A DNA stretch of 64,000 nucleotides from Iris pallida (lineage: Eukaryota; Streptophyta; Magnoliopsida; Asparagales; Iridaceae). Positions within the stretch are counted from its first letter, which is position 1. Every line of letters starts with the position of its first letter. This document shows, piece by piece, positions 24,060-41,600 of the stretch. The position numbers and the translations under genes were made by a program. The notes beneath the pieces are model-generated. The model was not told the DNA's origin. It saw only the letters and a list, made by a program, of their open reading frames with translations, and did no database searches. The stretch is taken from contig JANAVB010033217.1 in the NCBI GenBank assembly GCA_029216955.1, positions 1,313,059 to 1,377,058 of the forward strand, in the 5' to 3' direction.

Positions 24060-24448
24060 CATGCCGGAACTCGACCCACAAGTCTTAATGGACAAGCTTA
24101 ACATCTTACCTGACGCTAAGCCCGTTAAACAGCAATAGTGGCGCTTCCGTCCTAACATCATGGACGTTATTGACAAAGAGATCGACAAGCTCTTGGACAG
24201 CGGGTTCATTTGTGAAGAACAACACCCTGACTGGGTAGCCAACATCGTCCCCGTCACCAAAAAAATGAGAAGATTCGAGTCTGCATCGATTTTCGGTACC
24301 TCAACTCTGCATGCCCAAAGGATGAGTTTCCACTCCCGATCACCGACGTAATGATCGACAATACATATGGCTTCGAGCGTATGTCCTTCATGGACGACTA
24401 CTCAGGCTACAATCAGATTAAGATATTCCCAGACGACGAGAAGCAAGG
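24060..24448 (+). pseudogene. Element A reverse transcriptase N-terminal fragment
   Basis: Continues exactly where 14943 stops: MPELDP, then LNILPDAKPVKQ, EEQHPDWVANIVPV, and after a frameshift the PKDEFPLPITDVMIDNTYGF and FMDDYSGYNQIK blocks. It contains an in-frame TAG near 24138. RT is lost after DDEK; the catalytic YxDD motif and everything downstream are absent. Confidence 0.85.
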
Positions 24449-24535
24449 CCCCCTTCATACGTAGGTTTGGCCATCGTATCCCAGCTGGCCCAGTGGTGCT
24501 TGTCTTTACCCTCTTGGTGCCCCCAGAAGAATTTA
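24449..24535. other. Unassigned junction after element A RT fragment
   Basis: About 90 bp that no longer matches RT. It may be rearranged sequence from further along element A or flanking DNA. It leads into the compound microsatellite. Confidence 0.4.
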
Positions 24536-24538
24536 GCG

Positions 24539-24628
<90 letters not shown>

Positions 24629-24656
24629 CACACACATATACACACACACACACACG

Positions 24657-24691
<35 letters not shown>

Positions 24692-24694
24692 GTA

Positions 24695-24725
<31 letters not shown>

Positions 24726-24747
24726 GTGTGTGTGTGTGTATATGTGT

Positions 24748-24841
<94 letters not shown>

Positions 24842-24883
24842 ATATAAAAAAAAATAATAATAAAAAAATATATATATATATTT

Positions 24884-24919
<36 letters not shown>
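24536..24919. repeat. Compound (AC)n/(AT)n/(TG)n microsatellite
   Basis: Blocks of (AC)n, (AT)n, (AC)n, (AT)n, (TG)n, a long (AT)n, an A-rich break and (TG)n. AC blocks on the left and TG blocks on the right make the whole tract self-complementary, so a hairpin or cruciform is possible. Confidence 0.95.
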
Positions 24920-25842
24920 GATAAACGAGATATGTGCCATAGTACTCATATTCCAACACGAGCCATGCACATGTGGACCAATAGAAATGGAGTGTACTAG
25001 TGCACATAGAATGTAAGATTCCATTTCTGGATAATGAGACTACATGTAACTTGGAAACCTCCCCACTCAATGAATCTAGATGATCATTCTAGTTTTTAAA
25101 TTCCTGAACTTTTTTATTTTAATTTTCGACCATGGGCATCCACGGAATCCATCATATGTATGGTTTTCCCTTGGAGAAATACAAGACTTGATATTATAAC
25201 ATTCACAAACAATGGCATAAGACCAGCCAGCAACCCACATCGCTATAATAACTATATACATGAGTACGCTACGATGAGCCACATAGAGAATCGATACGAT
25301 ATTAATACAGTAAGGATAGGACAATAACGTTACATTATGGTACAATATGGTACATGTTGTACATTGCCAGACATGATGTCGATACCCTGCCATAAGCGGC
25401 CAACCATAACAGTACATTGCCATAATTAGGCTAACTCCACGCAGTAGAGACATAGCAAAAAAGATACATATGTATCAGGTTAGTTTGTGAAAATACGGAA
25501 AGTAATATGTGCTCCGACACATGAAAATATAGTTGTGCACGGGGCCGAGTATCATCACGGTCAATCAATACAGTTATTATGCTTAAATAATAAGTATACA
25601 AGAAAATCAATCAGAAATCAAACATGATATCCGTATTAGAAGTTTTGTCTTACCCTCGGTATAAAAAACAATGGGATATGGAAGATCCGACCGTTATATA
25701 ACATTGAAAATTTATCCACACCCTCTCATATGAGTCTAATATTGTGCGCCAATTTTTAGGGCCATCTTCTTACGGATCAACATGGAAATGAATCGACAAT
25801 AATCAAGAAAAATCATGAAAATCAACATACTTGGTATCAAAG

Positions 25843-25913
25843 TGGTATACCGACGGTATACTGATAGCGGTATATCGACGGTATACTGGTAACTGTATAT
25901 CGACGGTATGCTA
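25843..25913. repeat. 25-bp tandem repeat with CGACGGTATAC core
   Basis: Three imperfect units of 25 bp around GTATACCGACGGTATAC. Related single copies occur near 25985 and 26690. The core is partly palindromic. Confidence 0.8.
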
Positions 25914-26508
25914 AAAAGTTAGTGTATCAAAATAGCAGCTCAATTATGACAAAAATTCACATGACCAATATAATGTCAGTATAGCAGCGGTATGCCGTCG
26001 GCACAGTCTATGCATAGACACATCTCGGGAATGAATTTTTTGGGGCCGAAATCATACCTAGACACCATCAATTGCAATTATAACAAGTTCTAATGCTAGG
26101 GGTGTGTAGCATTTACCACTAGGTTCGACAATAAAAACCTAGATATCACAGTTGATACCTAGTTTACACCTGAGTATCACAATCTAACATAGGAAACCAA
26201 AACCTAGGTCAAACCAAATCCAAAATCCAAGGAAAACAATTTCAATAAATATGTTTTGGATAAAACTAAGCACATAATACACCGAAAAATAAAATTCAAG
26301 GAAAAACATAGTTTTGTTCACGAATGACAAGGTGTACTTGCATAGGTCAATATCCAAGCCTAGTCTTATACTCCACCACTAAGGAGGATTCAGAAATCAC
26401 ACCCAAGATCTTTAGATCAAGCTCCCTAGGTCAGCCCAAGCATAGGAAAGGATAAGAAATGATAAAAAATGAGAAGGGAGGAAAAGAGAAGAAATATAAA
26501 GAAATAGG

Positions 26509-26516
26509 TTTATATA
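26509..26516 (-). promoter_or_regulatory. TATA box of chromovirus-like LTR
   Basis: CTCTATATAAACC on the minus strand, inside the putative LTR and downstream of its TGTGAGG start. Confidence 0.4.
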
Positions 26517-27128
26517 GAGAACATGGGGGGAGAGGGAAGCCCATTCGATGAGTGCCAACTAACCCATCCATGCCCCACACCTCCAGTCACAACCTCTCAT
26601 ATGAAACACAAGGAACTAACAAACAATAAGATGGCTCAGTCAGCTCTGTTGATTGGACAAACTGTACCCCAAATATATACTGGCGGTATACCGACATGAT
26701 AGGTAAATTTCCAGTTTGGACAATTTAATATTACGTCAGTCTATGCACGTAACCCAGTACGGGTCTATGGTAGTGTCAGTGATTCTCTACAAGTCTCGGG
26801 AACCATAGGGGTGACATGATTCTTAATAAACTCAAGAATACATTAAGTTGCATAAGTAATTAAGTAAATTTCTTAAAAACATGAGTATCACATGAGACTT
26901 CTTGTACGAAAATGTTTACATGCGAAATAAGAAAATCTCAAAAACCAGTAAAACCATTATTATCCAAATCGAGTAATGCTATCATGGAATGATACCAACA
27001 ATCAAGGATTCGCCTCGCAAAAATATATTATTCATGATTACGATACTGAAATCACAAAAAAAATTACAATATGCAATAAATGCTCGTATATTCATAAGGA
27101 ATACCGATACAGTGAGGCAAGCCTCACA

Positions 27129-27170
27129 ACTCTCCTTAGAGAAATTTTGTCCTCATAATTTCAAGAAGGC
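27129..27170 (-). pseudogene. Chromovirus pol C-terminal tail fragment
   Basis: Encodes NYEDKISLRRV, comparable with NFEDEILLSWV (element E) and NFEEEIIFKVV (element D). Only this short tail remains; no upstream integrase or chromodomain is readable before the microsatellite at 27282. Confidence 0.5.
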
Positions 27171-27281
27171 ACTCATCATGCTAGAAAAAACTAGGAAAAT
27201 ATTATATTATGAGCTATAATAAGCAAAAATCTCTGAGGAGTAGAGTCTCTTAGACTGCTAGATATATATACTCATCTTGAG

Positions 27282-27537
<256 letters not shown>

Positions 27538-27599
<62 letters not shown>

Positions 27600-27743
27600 T
27601 AAGGGAGGTGAGGTGCCACCTCACCGTGAGGTGGCACCATGTCACCCCCCATGCTATCATCATGCACTTTGGTGCACGATGATAGCATAGGGAGGTGACA
27701 TGTAGCCACCCTCCATAGGGTGGCACCTCACCTCCCTCATCCC

Positions 27744-27785
<42 letters not shown>
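27538..27785. mobile_element. Fold-back (hairpin) element with microsatellite arms
   Basis: A near-perfect inverted repeat. The 18-bp outer arms (27603-27620 and 27719-27736) are exact complements. The inner palindrome (27651-27667 and 27672-27688) has one mismatch around a TTTG loop. Outside the arms lie (GA)n on the left and (CT)n on the right, then (AT)n on both sides, so symmetry spans about 250 bp. No coding capacity. It could be a MITE-like fold-back element or a small-RNA hairpin precursor. Confidence 0.7.
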
Positions 27786-27826
<41 letters not shown>

Positions 27827-27846
27827 CGTGTGTGTGTGTGTGTGTG
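27786..27846. repeat. (TG)n microsatellite
   Basis: TG dinucleotides with two CG interruptions, directly next to the SINE at 27849. Confidence 0.95.
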
Positions 27847-27848
27847 CC

Positions 27849-28789
<941 letters not shown>

Positions 28790-29118
28790 TAAGGCATGAG
28801 GAACTTGCATATTTTGAGGAATGAGAAAATTATTTTGGGTTGACCTTTGATGTTATACAAGGCGCATTAGAGGAGAATGCTTCATGGAAGTTCATGTGTT
28901 TGAGTTATCAGTGCAGCTATGTATTTGGAAGAGTCGGCATCGTCTTGCACGAAAAAGTTTGCTTTTGATATGTTGTTGCATGGAGGTGTTGCATGAGTGC
29001 TTTGGTAGATATACTATTTGAATGGTTCTTCTGCCGTAGAGTTGCCATCAGAGTTGGTTCAGAGTTTGAGCAACAGTCTGTCCTTGCAAGTTTCGAGGAT
29101 GAAACTTCTTTTGAGTGG
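28790..29118 (+). pseudogene. Decayed chromodomain and pol C-terminus of a Del/Tekay-like chromovirus
   Basis: Fragments in shifting frames read LRNEKIILG, then EENASWKFM (compare LRNKEI and EEATWE in chromodomains), and the terminal SFEDETSFEW at about 29090-29115. Stops and frameshifts abound. Followed at 29119 by a possible LTR start TGTATAATATAG. Confidence 0.55.
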
Positions 29119-30868
29119 TGTATAATATAGTGCATGCCCCGCTCTGCATCGACGATTGAGATATGGATTGTTCGCTCGAGACGGCCCTTTATATTCGGTT
29201 TCAGGCCGTGGCATGGTGTTGATTTATGAGCTAGTTCAGGATTCTAGTTGGACGAGTTAGTGAGTTGGTGAAGCATTACAAAGGATTTGTTAGGCGATCA
29301 GCTCCACCGTGACTTTATTTCAGGTGGGTGGCTTCGATGAGCCTTCACTCCTTTACTAGCACTTAATAAAGAACTTTGTTTATGTAGACTTCTTTATTTA
29401 GAGAGCCCATACATGCTAATAATAAAAGTGACAAACCAATATAGATAAGAGAGTAATCTTATGTTGTATTCTGCTTCTAGAAAACATGGAAAGTGAACTT
29501 ATGATGTTAGTATAGATTCTTTTGTACTGCTACTATATCATGGTTATAGTTTGATGTATATATGTATCACATGGGTTAGGATTTATGTTATTTCATTTTA
29601 TCATGGAATATGTTGTTGTTGTAGAGTTATCATATGGGATGTTGTAGCGATATTCTTATACAGGATGAGTATCATGTTATATTTCAGAGATAGAGTATGC
29701 AGATGATTGAGTCCATTGGGTCGCTAAGGTAGTATTCTTGGATCGGGAGCTGCGTAGAGATGGAATCCCTGTAATGGGATGTTTGATGCGAGCGATGGCT
29801 CAGAGTAGTTTGATGTTGAGATGCGGTAGAGATGTGTGTTGAGATGTATCAAAATGAGTAGTAGTTTGTTTCATATGATGTCATGCATGTGTCGTAGCTT
29901 AGTCGTTGCGAGTATTGCATGGTCATGGACAACTCGTGCACAAGGTTTTATGAGTTCTTCGATCGATCTCCGGGACACCGAGATTGATCCGGCCTAGGAG
30001 GATATGGGTATTGTGATACCTTCAATGGTGGTGCGACTCGAACTGAAGAGTGCGTTGCACTACGAGCATTTCGAGACCTTTGGTGGAGTTCGCATCTCGC
30101 ACACGAAGTATCACCATTGTCACGTCCCGACCCGAAAACTCGTTCGTCCTCGCTTCGATTTATCCGAATTATCATCCTCGTTAGGGCATGATATCGTACG
30201 AGTCTGGAGTTGCACTCGTACAAGGCAAGATGACAAGTTCTCAAATGGTTATATTTCATTTGATATTAGAAACGGAATCAAACATGTATACGAAACAATT
30301 CTCTTTATTCAATAAATAAACTGAGGTTACAAAGGCTTTCAATAGCCCAACTGAATTTGCCAGATTGGCTATAATACTCAAATCTATATTGCCCACAAAG
30401 GATTTCATTGTTCCATACATCATGCCTTCTATATCTTGGCCGCATCAATCATGTTGTAAGTCCGAGTGTCAATACGATCGCACGCTTCAAACGTTATGGC
30501 ACTCCATGCCTCAGTACGATCAAGCGAAGCTTCACCGCGAGCAGACCATTATCTGAACTTGCTAGCAAACTAGTGGAGAATTAGTACTTTCATCCTTACT
30601 GTACTGATTAATGACCCACTTAAATAAACTGACAATTGTTATGTATTGATTCATGCAACATACAATTTAGTTATCTTTCTATGTTCTCCTTAGTATCAGT
30701 TTCATGGCATATTTGAAAGCAGTAAAACATGTTATCCTGGCAAGCATGTTATTTAATTCGTATAAGCAAGCAGGCAACCAATAGCACTTTCGTATTGTTT
30801 CGTGTCTTCTTACTAAACATTGGCGCACTCGTCCTTGCACCGACGCAAGGTGAATACACCTCATTCCT
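29119..30868. other. Probable LTR-derived non-coding DNA
   Basis: No gene. It begins directly after a chromovirus pol tail, so the first part is probably its 3' LTR. At 30118 TGTCACGTCCCGACCCG looks like another LTR end. Element D begins at 30869. Boundaries cannot be set from one copy. Confidence 0.35.
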
Positions 30869-34480
<3,612 letters not shown>

Positions 34481-35075
34481 AATTTTTTTGGTGGCCCATA
34501 CAGTTCAGAGCATATCGTATCGGTTACGTAACTGTACTGATACGAGCCTGTGACTATGACTAAACCTTAGAAATCTCAATCTACTCTGCCTTGAAAATTC
34601 TCTTAGAAATTTCTCTACCGTCTTTGAAACTCCGTATTCGTTCTCGATTATTCTTCCTTGCCCTCCCGTACCATTGATTCTCGTCCCTTCCTATTTCGGG
34701 GTGACGAATGATTATGCTGTCTGGAATTCATCAGAAATTCTTAAATTATAGTATAATATTGCATGATTATTGAGTTTTGGTTGTTTATAGATATGAGGGA
34801 TTATAGATGCCATATGCCCTAGATATCTGTTGGTAGGATAGTTAGCAACTAGTTAGAAGATTATAAGATTTTAGTTTTGAGGAGTAGTGTGACCAAAGGT
34901 GGGTAGAAGTCCTAGAGGTTATGTAGTTACAAAATGGCTAGGAGGAGGATATAAACTATTTTGAGGAATTAAAATTTAAGGAGATTAAGGTAATAGTAAA
35001 CTTCCTTTTTGAATTTTAAGGAATAGTTATGAATTAGAATTTCGAGGAAGAAATTATTTTTAAGGTGGTTAGATT
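34481..35075 (+). other. Element D internal region
   Basis: 595 bp. Eight bases after the LTR it reads TGGTGGCCCATACAG, matching element E at the same place. The end encodes NFEEEIIFKVV followed by a purine-rich AAGGTGGTTAGATT before the 3' LTR. Otherwise non-coding. Confidence 0.7.
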
Positions 35076-36696
<1,621 letters not shown>

Positions 36697-37632
36697 TGTA
36701 GAGCCTAAAAATTAAGTTACGCCATGTTTGTACTACTCAGCAATCAAGTTACGCCCAAAAAATCAAGTTGTGCCACTGTTATGAAGCCCAGAAATCAAGT
36801 TGTGCCACTGCTCAAATTGTGCCACCTATCAAATTGTGCCTAGTTACATTGCGCCCAAACCTACGTGGCACCTGACAATAATTGTCATCATTAACTGACA
36901 GCACTGACAACTGACAGCACGTTAAACGAAGAAATTTCTTCGAATCCCGTAAAGCGTGGCGCTCGAGACGATTTGCTGTCATTGATGACAGCTGTTCAGC
37001 GCGCTCTACAAGTTGTGCCTAGGCGCAACTTGATCAAACTCTCCTCACAGAATGACACGTAACCCAAATGATGCCACATACCTATGCACTGAGTTATGCC
37101 TAGGCGCAACCTGATCAAGCACCGTTTGACTCATTGACTGAAGCTCGTGCAACCTGATAAAGTTGAAGAAACTAACGTTCTAAAGCAGGATGACGTGGCA
37201 TACATGCCACTAATCTCTCAAAACTTGTCCACTACTCTGTATACGACCATGCACATCTCAATCATATGATGTCGTGCGTCTAAATATAGTTAGTACACGT
37301 TCAAGTAATTGAATGAAAGTTGGCGCAACCTGAGGTTGGCGCAACCCGAAGCCGCACAGTTCAACCTCGCGCACTTCAGAATAACTGCTAAAACAGTTAT
37401 TTCCAGAACTCTATAAATAGAGTTTCCAATCATTATCGGAGGACCAGAGACCAGGAGTTCTTACAAAAGTACTGATGCATTCTCTAGAGGCTGTAGTCTT
37501 TAAGTTCACATAGTCCAAGGGATAAAGGGATCGTCTTCTGATCGGATTCCTAAAGTTGTACTTTCCCAGAATTTATTGTACTTTGTACGATTCTTTTCAA
37601 GTTTGGAATAAACTTTTTGTTTTTTGCAAATA
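36697..37632 (+). repeat. Element B 5' LTR
   Basis: About 936 bp, TGTAGAGCCTAAAAA...GCAAATA (final CA probably mutated to TA). It carries at least ten GGCGCAA/TTGCGCC words or their CpG-decayed forms (TTGTGCC). A TATA box is at 37412. The boundary is set by the junction with element D on the left and the PBS on the right. Confidence 0.8.
37412..37420 (+). promoter_or_regulatory. TATA box of element B LTR
   Basis: TATAAATAG inside the palindromic CTCTATAAATAGAG, about 215 bp upstream of ORF1. Confidence 0.7.
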
Positions 37633-37634
37633 AA

Positions 37635-38636
37635 ATGACAACTCTGCTGGGGACGACTTTCTCCTCTGACGAGAAGGTGACAACTCAATGTCATACCGCG
37701 TTAATCGGCAAGACGCAAAAGACCCTGGTTGTTCAAGTCAACCAGACAGCCTATGAGGATATGATCAACACCAAGATCACTCAGCACACTGTGGCTATTG
37801 CCAAGAACAAAATGCGCTCTGTGTGGACTCCTAAGCCTTCCACAGTTTCTGTTGCCCAGGCGCAACCTGAGCGCTCAGTGGCCAAGGCGCAATCTGCCTC
37901 TGTGGCCAAAGCACAATCTACTTCTGTTGCCCGTGCGCAACCTATTCACTCTGTCGCCTAGGCGCAATCTGCCTATGTTGCTAAGGCACAATCTACTTCT
38001 GTTGCCCGCGCTCAATCCAATCACTCTGCTGCGAAGGCGCAAACTGCTTTTGTGGCCAAGGCGCAATCTGCTTCTGCTACTCAGGCACAACTCACTCACT
38101 TTGCTGCCAAGGCATAACCAGTGGCCCGTTCTGCCGAGACGCAACCTATGCATCCTGCTATCCAGGCGCAACTTGCACACTCTGTTGCCCTGGTACAATC
38201 CAAAGGAAATAGCCTTTTGGCTATTCCCTCTTCTTCTCCAGTTCTGAACTTAGAGAAGCAATGTTCTAGTGCTAGTACTAGACAGAACAAAGGGAAGGGC
38301 CCTTTGGCACTTCCTCAGCTTGCACAACCTGCGTCTACTGTGGTTCAACAACAAAACAGAGAGAAATGCTTTTTAGCTAACCCTTCACAAAATAAAGGAA
38401 AGTATCCTTTGGGCTTTTCTCAATCTTCCCCGGTCTATGACTCGGAGGAAAATATCTCAGACTATACGTTTGCACCAGTCAAAACAAGAATTCCCTTGAA
38501 CAAAGATTCCTCTATTCTCAACAGAAGTCTTCAAATCTCTGCTAGGGGAAAGAATACTGATCAAAGAGGCATCCTGCCTACCCTTATGGTAACTACTGAA
38601 GATCTTCCAACCTTGCGTATATCAAGATCCAAGTAA
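37635..38636 (+). pseudogene. Element B ORF1 with A-Q repeats (unknown function)
   Basis: Starts MTTLLGTTFSSDEK, then QVNQTAYEDM, both conserved in element C. From 37850 to 38190 a run of imperfect 8-residue repeats of the type SVAKAQSA is encoded by AAGGCGCAATCTGCC-like DNA. In-frame stops occur near 37961 and 38116. The rest is polar with repeated NKGK-type segments, ending ISRSK. No known domain. It is separate from, and just upstream of, the gag ORF, the same arrangement as in Ogre elements. Confidence 0.7.
37636..37654 (+). other. Element B primer-binding site, overlapping ORF1 start
   Basis: TGACAACTCTGCTGGGGAC. It begins at the second base of the ORF1 start codon, so the same bases encode M-T-T-L-L-G-T. 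Confidence 0.65.
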
Positions 38637-38642
38637 GAAAAA

Positions 38643-41600
38643 TTGCTGGTATCTCAAACAGATGCACCAGGAGCAGAATTATCTGATTTACGCGCCTATC
38701 TCAACAGGCGCCAATCAGTATCAACCTCGGTAAAATACAAGCATCCTACGCCAAAGGCCAACTTGCGCCAGAAACACATTTTTGAAGTGAAAGACCCAAT
38801 CACTTATGCCAATGAGTTAAGTACTTCCTTGTACACTCAAGGAACAGGACATCTCGGGAATAGGAACCATGTCCCGAATATTATCAAGGACTACGTTCCT
38901 GCAACTTCTTCCCGTCCTGTTAGCGACCTCCATGAACTCTTAATACAAAAGTGGAAGGTTGCGAATCCATCCCGTCCAGTGGTGGTCCAACAACAAGAAC
39001 ATCATTGCGACCACCATCATGAAGTTGTCATTAAATGCTGCTGTCAGTCAGCCAAGCGGTCCGTCTTTGACCGTTTGAATTATGTTCAGACTCCCAAACC
39101 AATCCTAATAGACGAAGATGAACTTCTTTATGCTTCTGTTAACATGATATCTCGAAGTACTGGGGGTAGACAACGTCCAAGACGTAATGCGTCCGGTAAT
39201 CCTAGTCAGCAATATTTAGATCGGATTCGTGAATCCAGTGAAGGAGTCTTTCAACATACCAGATCAAAAAAATCGAGATTTGGACCAAGATGTCTTTAAT
39301 CAGGAAGATCTCCCCATCGCTCATCTGGAAGAGGATTCTTTATCTGACTTTGACGTAGATAGTGAATGCTCTGAACAAACTACCTCGTAAATAGTAGCAA
39401 GAGAGGTAACAGCATATGCTGTTACAGAAGACCAAGATGCTTCTAGTTCAGCTAGTCAAGAACAACGAATTGCTGCACTGGAAGACAAAATAAAGACTAT
39501 GGCTAAAATGGTCGCAAGTATGCACACCATAATTGTGGCTCAACATGCAGTGCCACCGGTTATGAATCCTGCTACAAATCCTGAGCTCATAGCATCTTCT
39601 GTGCCTATCAATGTTGGTCTGGGGGTACCGTCTCCCCATGTTGCTTTCGTACTGATTCAAGTCGCTTCCAGTCAGTCTGGTGCTGAGGGTGGTAATTATC
39701 ATGTTGTTCCTCCTCCTAACATCTCGAATCAACCCACTAATCTACAGTCATCAGGGGATACTAATGAGGCTGTAAAACTCTTACGCACCCAGTTCGAGGC
39801 CTACAAGCAGAAGGATGGTCTACAAAGACTTGGGATAAAACAACCTTATCTTGCGGAATGGAAGGAGGTTTAATTTCTACCTAAATACAAGCTTACTACC
39901 CTTATGCTGTTTGATGGCAGCACTTCTCCAAGTCAGTATATTAATCACTTTGAAATGATGACTGATCAATTGCAGCCAAATGATGCTCTTCTCACCAGGG
40001 TGTTCGTCGGTTGTTTAGCCGGTGCAGCATATGACTGGTACCGTAGTTTGCATGATGGCTGCATAACCTCCTTTATTGGTTTCAAGCAAATGTTCTTAGA
40101 ATGATTTTATGAGGGGGTCAACGACATGACTATGTCTGCCCTCATTAAAATTAAACAAAGACACAATGAAACCACTGAGAATTTTATTGAAAGATTCTGC
40201 CGTAAGGCACTCAAAATGCCCCTAGGAACTCCATCTGCTGTAACAATAGACACATGCAAGTCAAACTTCTTGCCTATTATCAGCTTGTGGACAGGATCAA
40301 CATAATTCCAAGATTGGCCTTCTTTCATTGTAAATGCCAAAGCTGCGGAGGTTAGTACAGAAAAGTTCAAACAGTTAGGAGTTCAAATGGCTAATCCTAA
40401 CCAAAATGAACATCCTACATCCGGTAATAATAATCGCCAAAACAATCGCAAGGGTAAAGAAACGTTGGCCATCAATCTCAAGGGCAATGAATCATTAATT
40501 GTCAATGTTGCTCAGCCTACACCCACTCCATCAGCACCACCAAAAAAAGCACCTCGTCCAAAAGAAGAGTACTCTTTCGATAAAGATGATATCATGAGCA
40601 TCTTCGATTGCTTGATCAAAAGTAATAAGCTTCAACTGCCGGAGGCGAAACGGCCAGAGGAAGTTGGTAAGACTGACCACCATAAATATTATGTTTATCA
40701 CATGTTTATAGGGCATCCAACTCGAGCATGTTACGTGCTCAAGGGCAAAATCCAAGAGATGGTCAACTCTGGTACAGTTATCCTCCAACAAGACGAGAAG
40801 ACTGTGACGACCAATGTCATCTCTGTGCAATTTGGTGATTTCCCTCCACAATTAGTGCAAAATGGTGTCGTTCCCATTCCGAGGGCTACTCTTGAGATCG
40901 TGAATCTTCTGTCTCCCCAAAATGAGGGTCTTGTTCCGCTATCCACTGATAAAATAGAAATCATGTGGATTCATACGAATATAGTGGCAGACTTTGAAGC
41001 ACCTTCTTATTCCAATCAAAAGAAGCGTTCTAAAACTAAATCGAAGAGCTGCAACATGGTATCCTTTGAACCTGTAGCAGAAAAAGAAATTTTAATCGGC
41101 ACCAGATCTGGAAAACCCTACCTTCGAGAGTATCTTGAAACTCAAGAGAATCTTGTTCTATCTCCTGAGGTTATTCCCACATCATCTTCCCCTGTTGAGA
41201 ATATTCCATCTACATCTTCACCAGTAGTGGAACTAATTCCCCACCAACATCAGCAGACAAGAAAAAGCAACCTGTTCGATTTGATAAAGCGTTGAAGAAG
41301 TCCTCATCTCTCGGACTTGAGAAGCTATATAATTTTGACATACTGGCTCAATTAGGTAACACTCCAGCGAGATTGTCAATCTTCGAACTCTTACGTCTCT
41401 CAAAAGAGACTCGAGAAACGCTGAGTGAGGCCTTGATGCAGGCTGATGCTTGTCTTGCTCTCCTCAAGAAGCCTAAAAAGGAGCCAATCAGTTGTACACA
41501 TTGTCATAGTGTATTTGAACTGATGCCCAACATCACTTTTACACAAGATGACATGCTGTAAGAAGAAAATCGTCATGATCGTCCTCTCTACTTCACAGGA

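Larger units (their letters stand above)
7447..24448 (+). mobile_element. Element A: Ty3/gypsy Tat-type (Ogre-like) retrotransposon, truncated and interrupted by element E
   Basis: Plus strand: LTR 7447-9584, PBS, ORF1, gag-protease to 14943, then element E (14944-24059), then the start of RT at 24060-24448. Homology to elements B and C is clear throughout: the ORF1 start, CCC motif, gag core, protease DPGSS, LKG repeats and RT. Everything after RT motif DDEKQ is missing; a microsatellite follows. Many frameshifts and stops are present. It is the most GC-rich of the three Tat copies. Confidence 0.85.
24921..27128 (-). mobile_element. Probable LTR of a minus-strand chromovirus remnant (outer boundary uncertain)
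   Basis: On the minus strand just before 27128 the sequence encodes NYEDKISLRRV, the same polyprotein tail as the E and D elements. It is followed by a purine-rich stretch and TGTGAGGCTTGCC, a plausible LTR start. A TATA box (TATATAAA) lies at 26509-26516 on the minus strand, within this putative LTR. No gene is visible. A 25-bp tandem repeat is at 25843. The low-coordinate end of the LTR could not be fixed, so 24921 is only the microsatellite edge. Confidence 0.4.

Noticed and set aside
24367..25070. ORFs rich in H-T and I-Y repeats
   Set aside because: Translations of (AC)n and (AT)n microsatellites; the same applies at 27250-27513, 31647-32397 and 35845-36289.
25076..27219. Host genes in the stretch between microsatellites
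   Set aside because: ORFs are short and AT-rich without domains; the region better fits an LTR with a chromovirus tail at 27129-27170.
29948..30315. Two overlapping 103-aa ORFs on opposite strands
   Set aside because: No domain, no promoter or conserved partner; located in LTR-like DNA.
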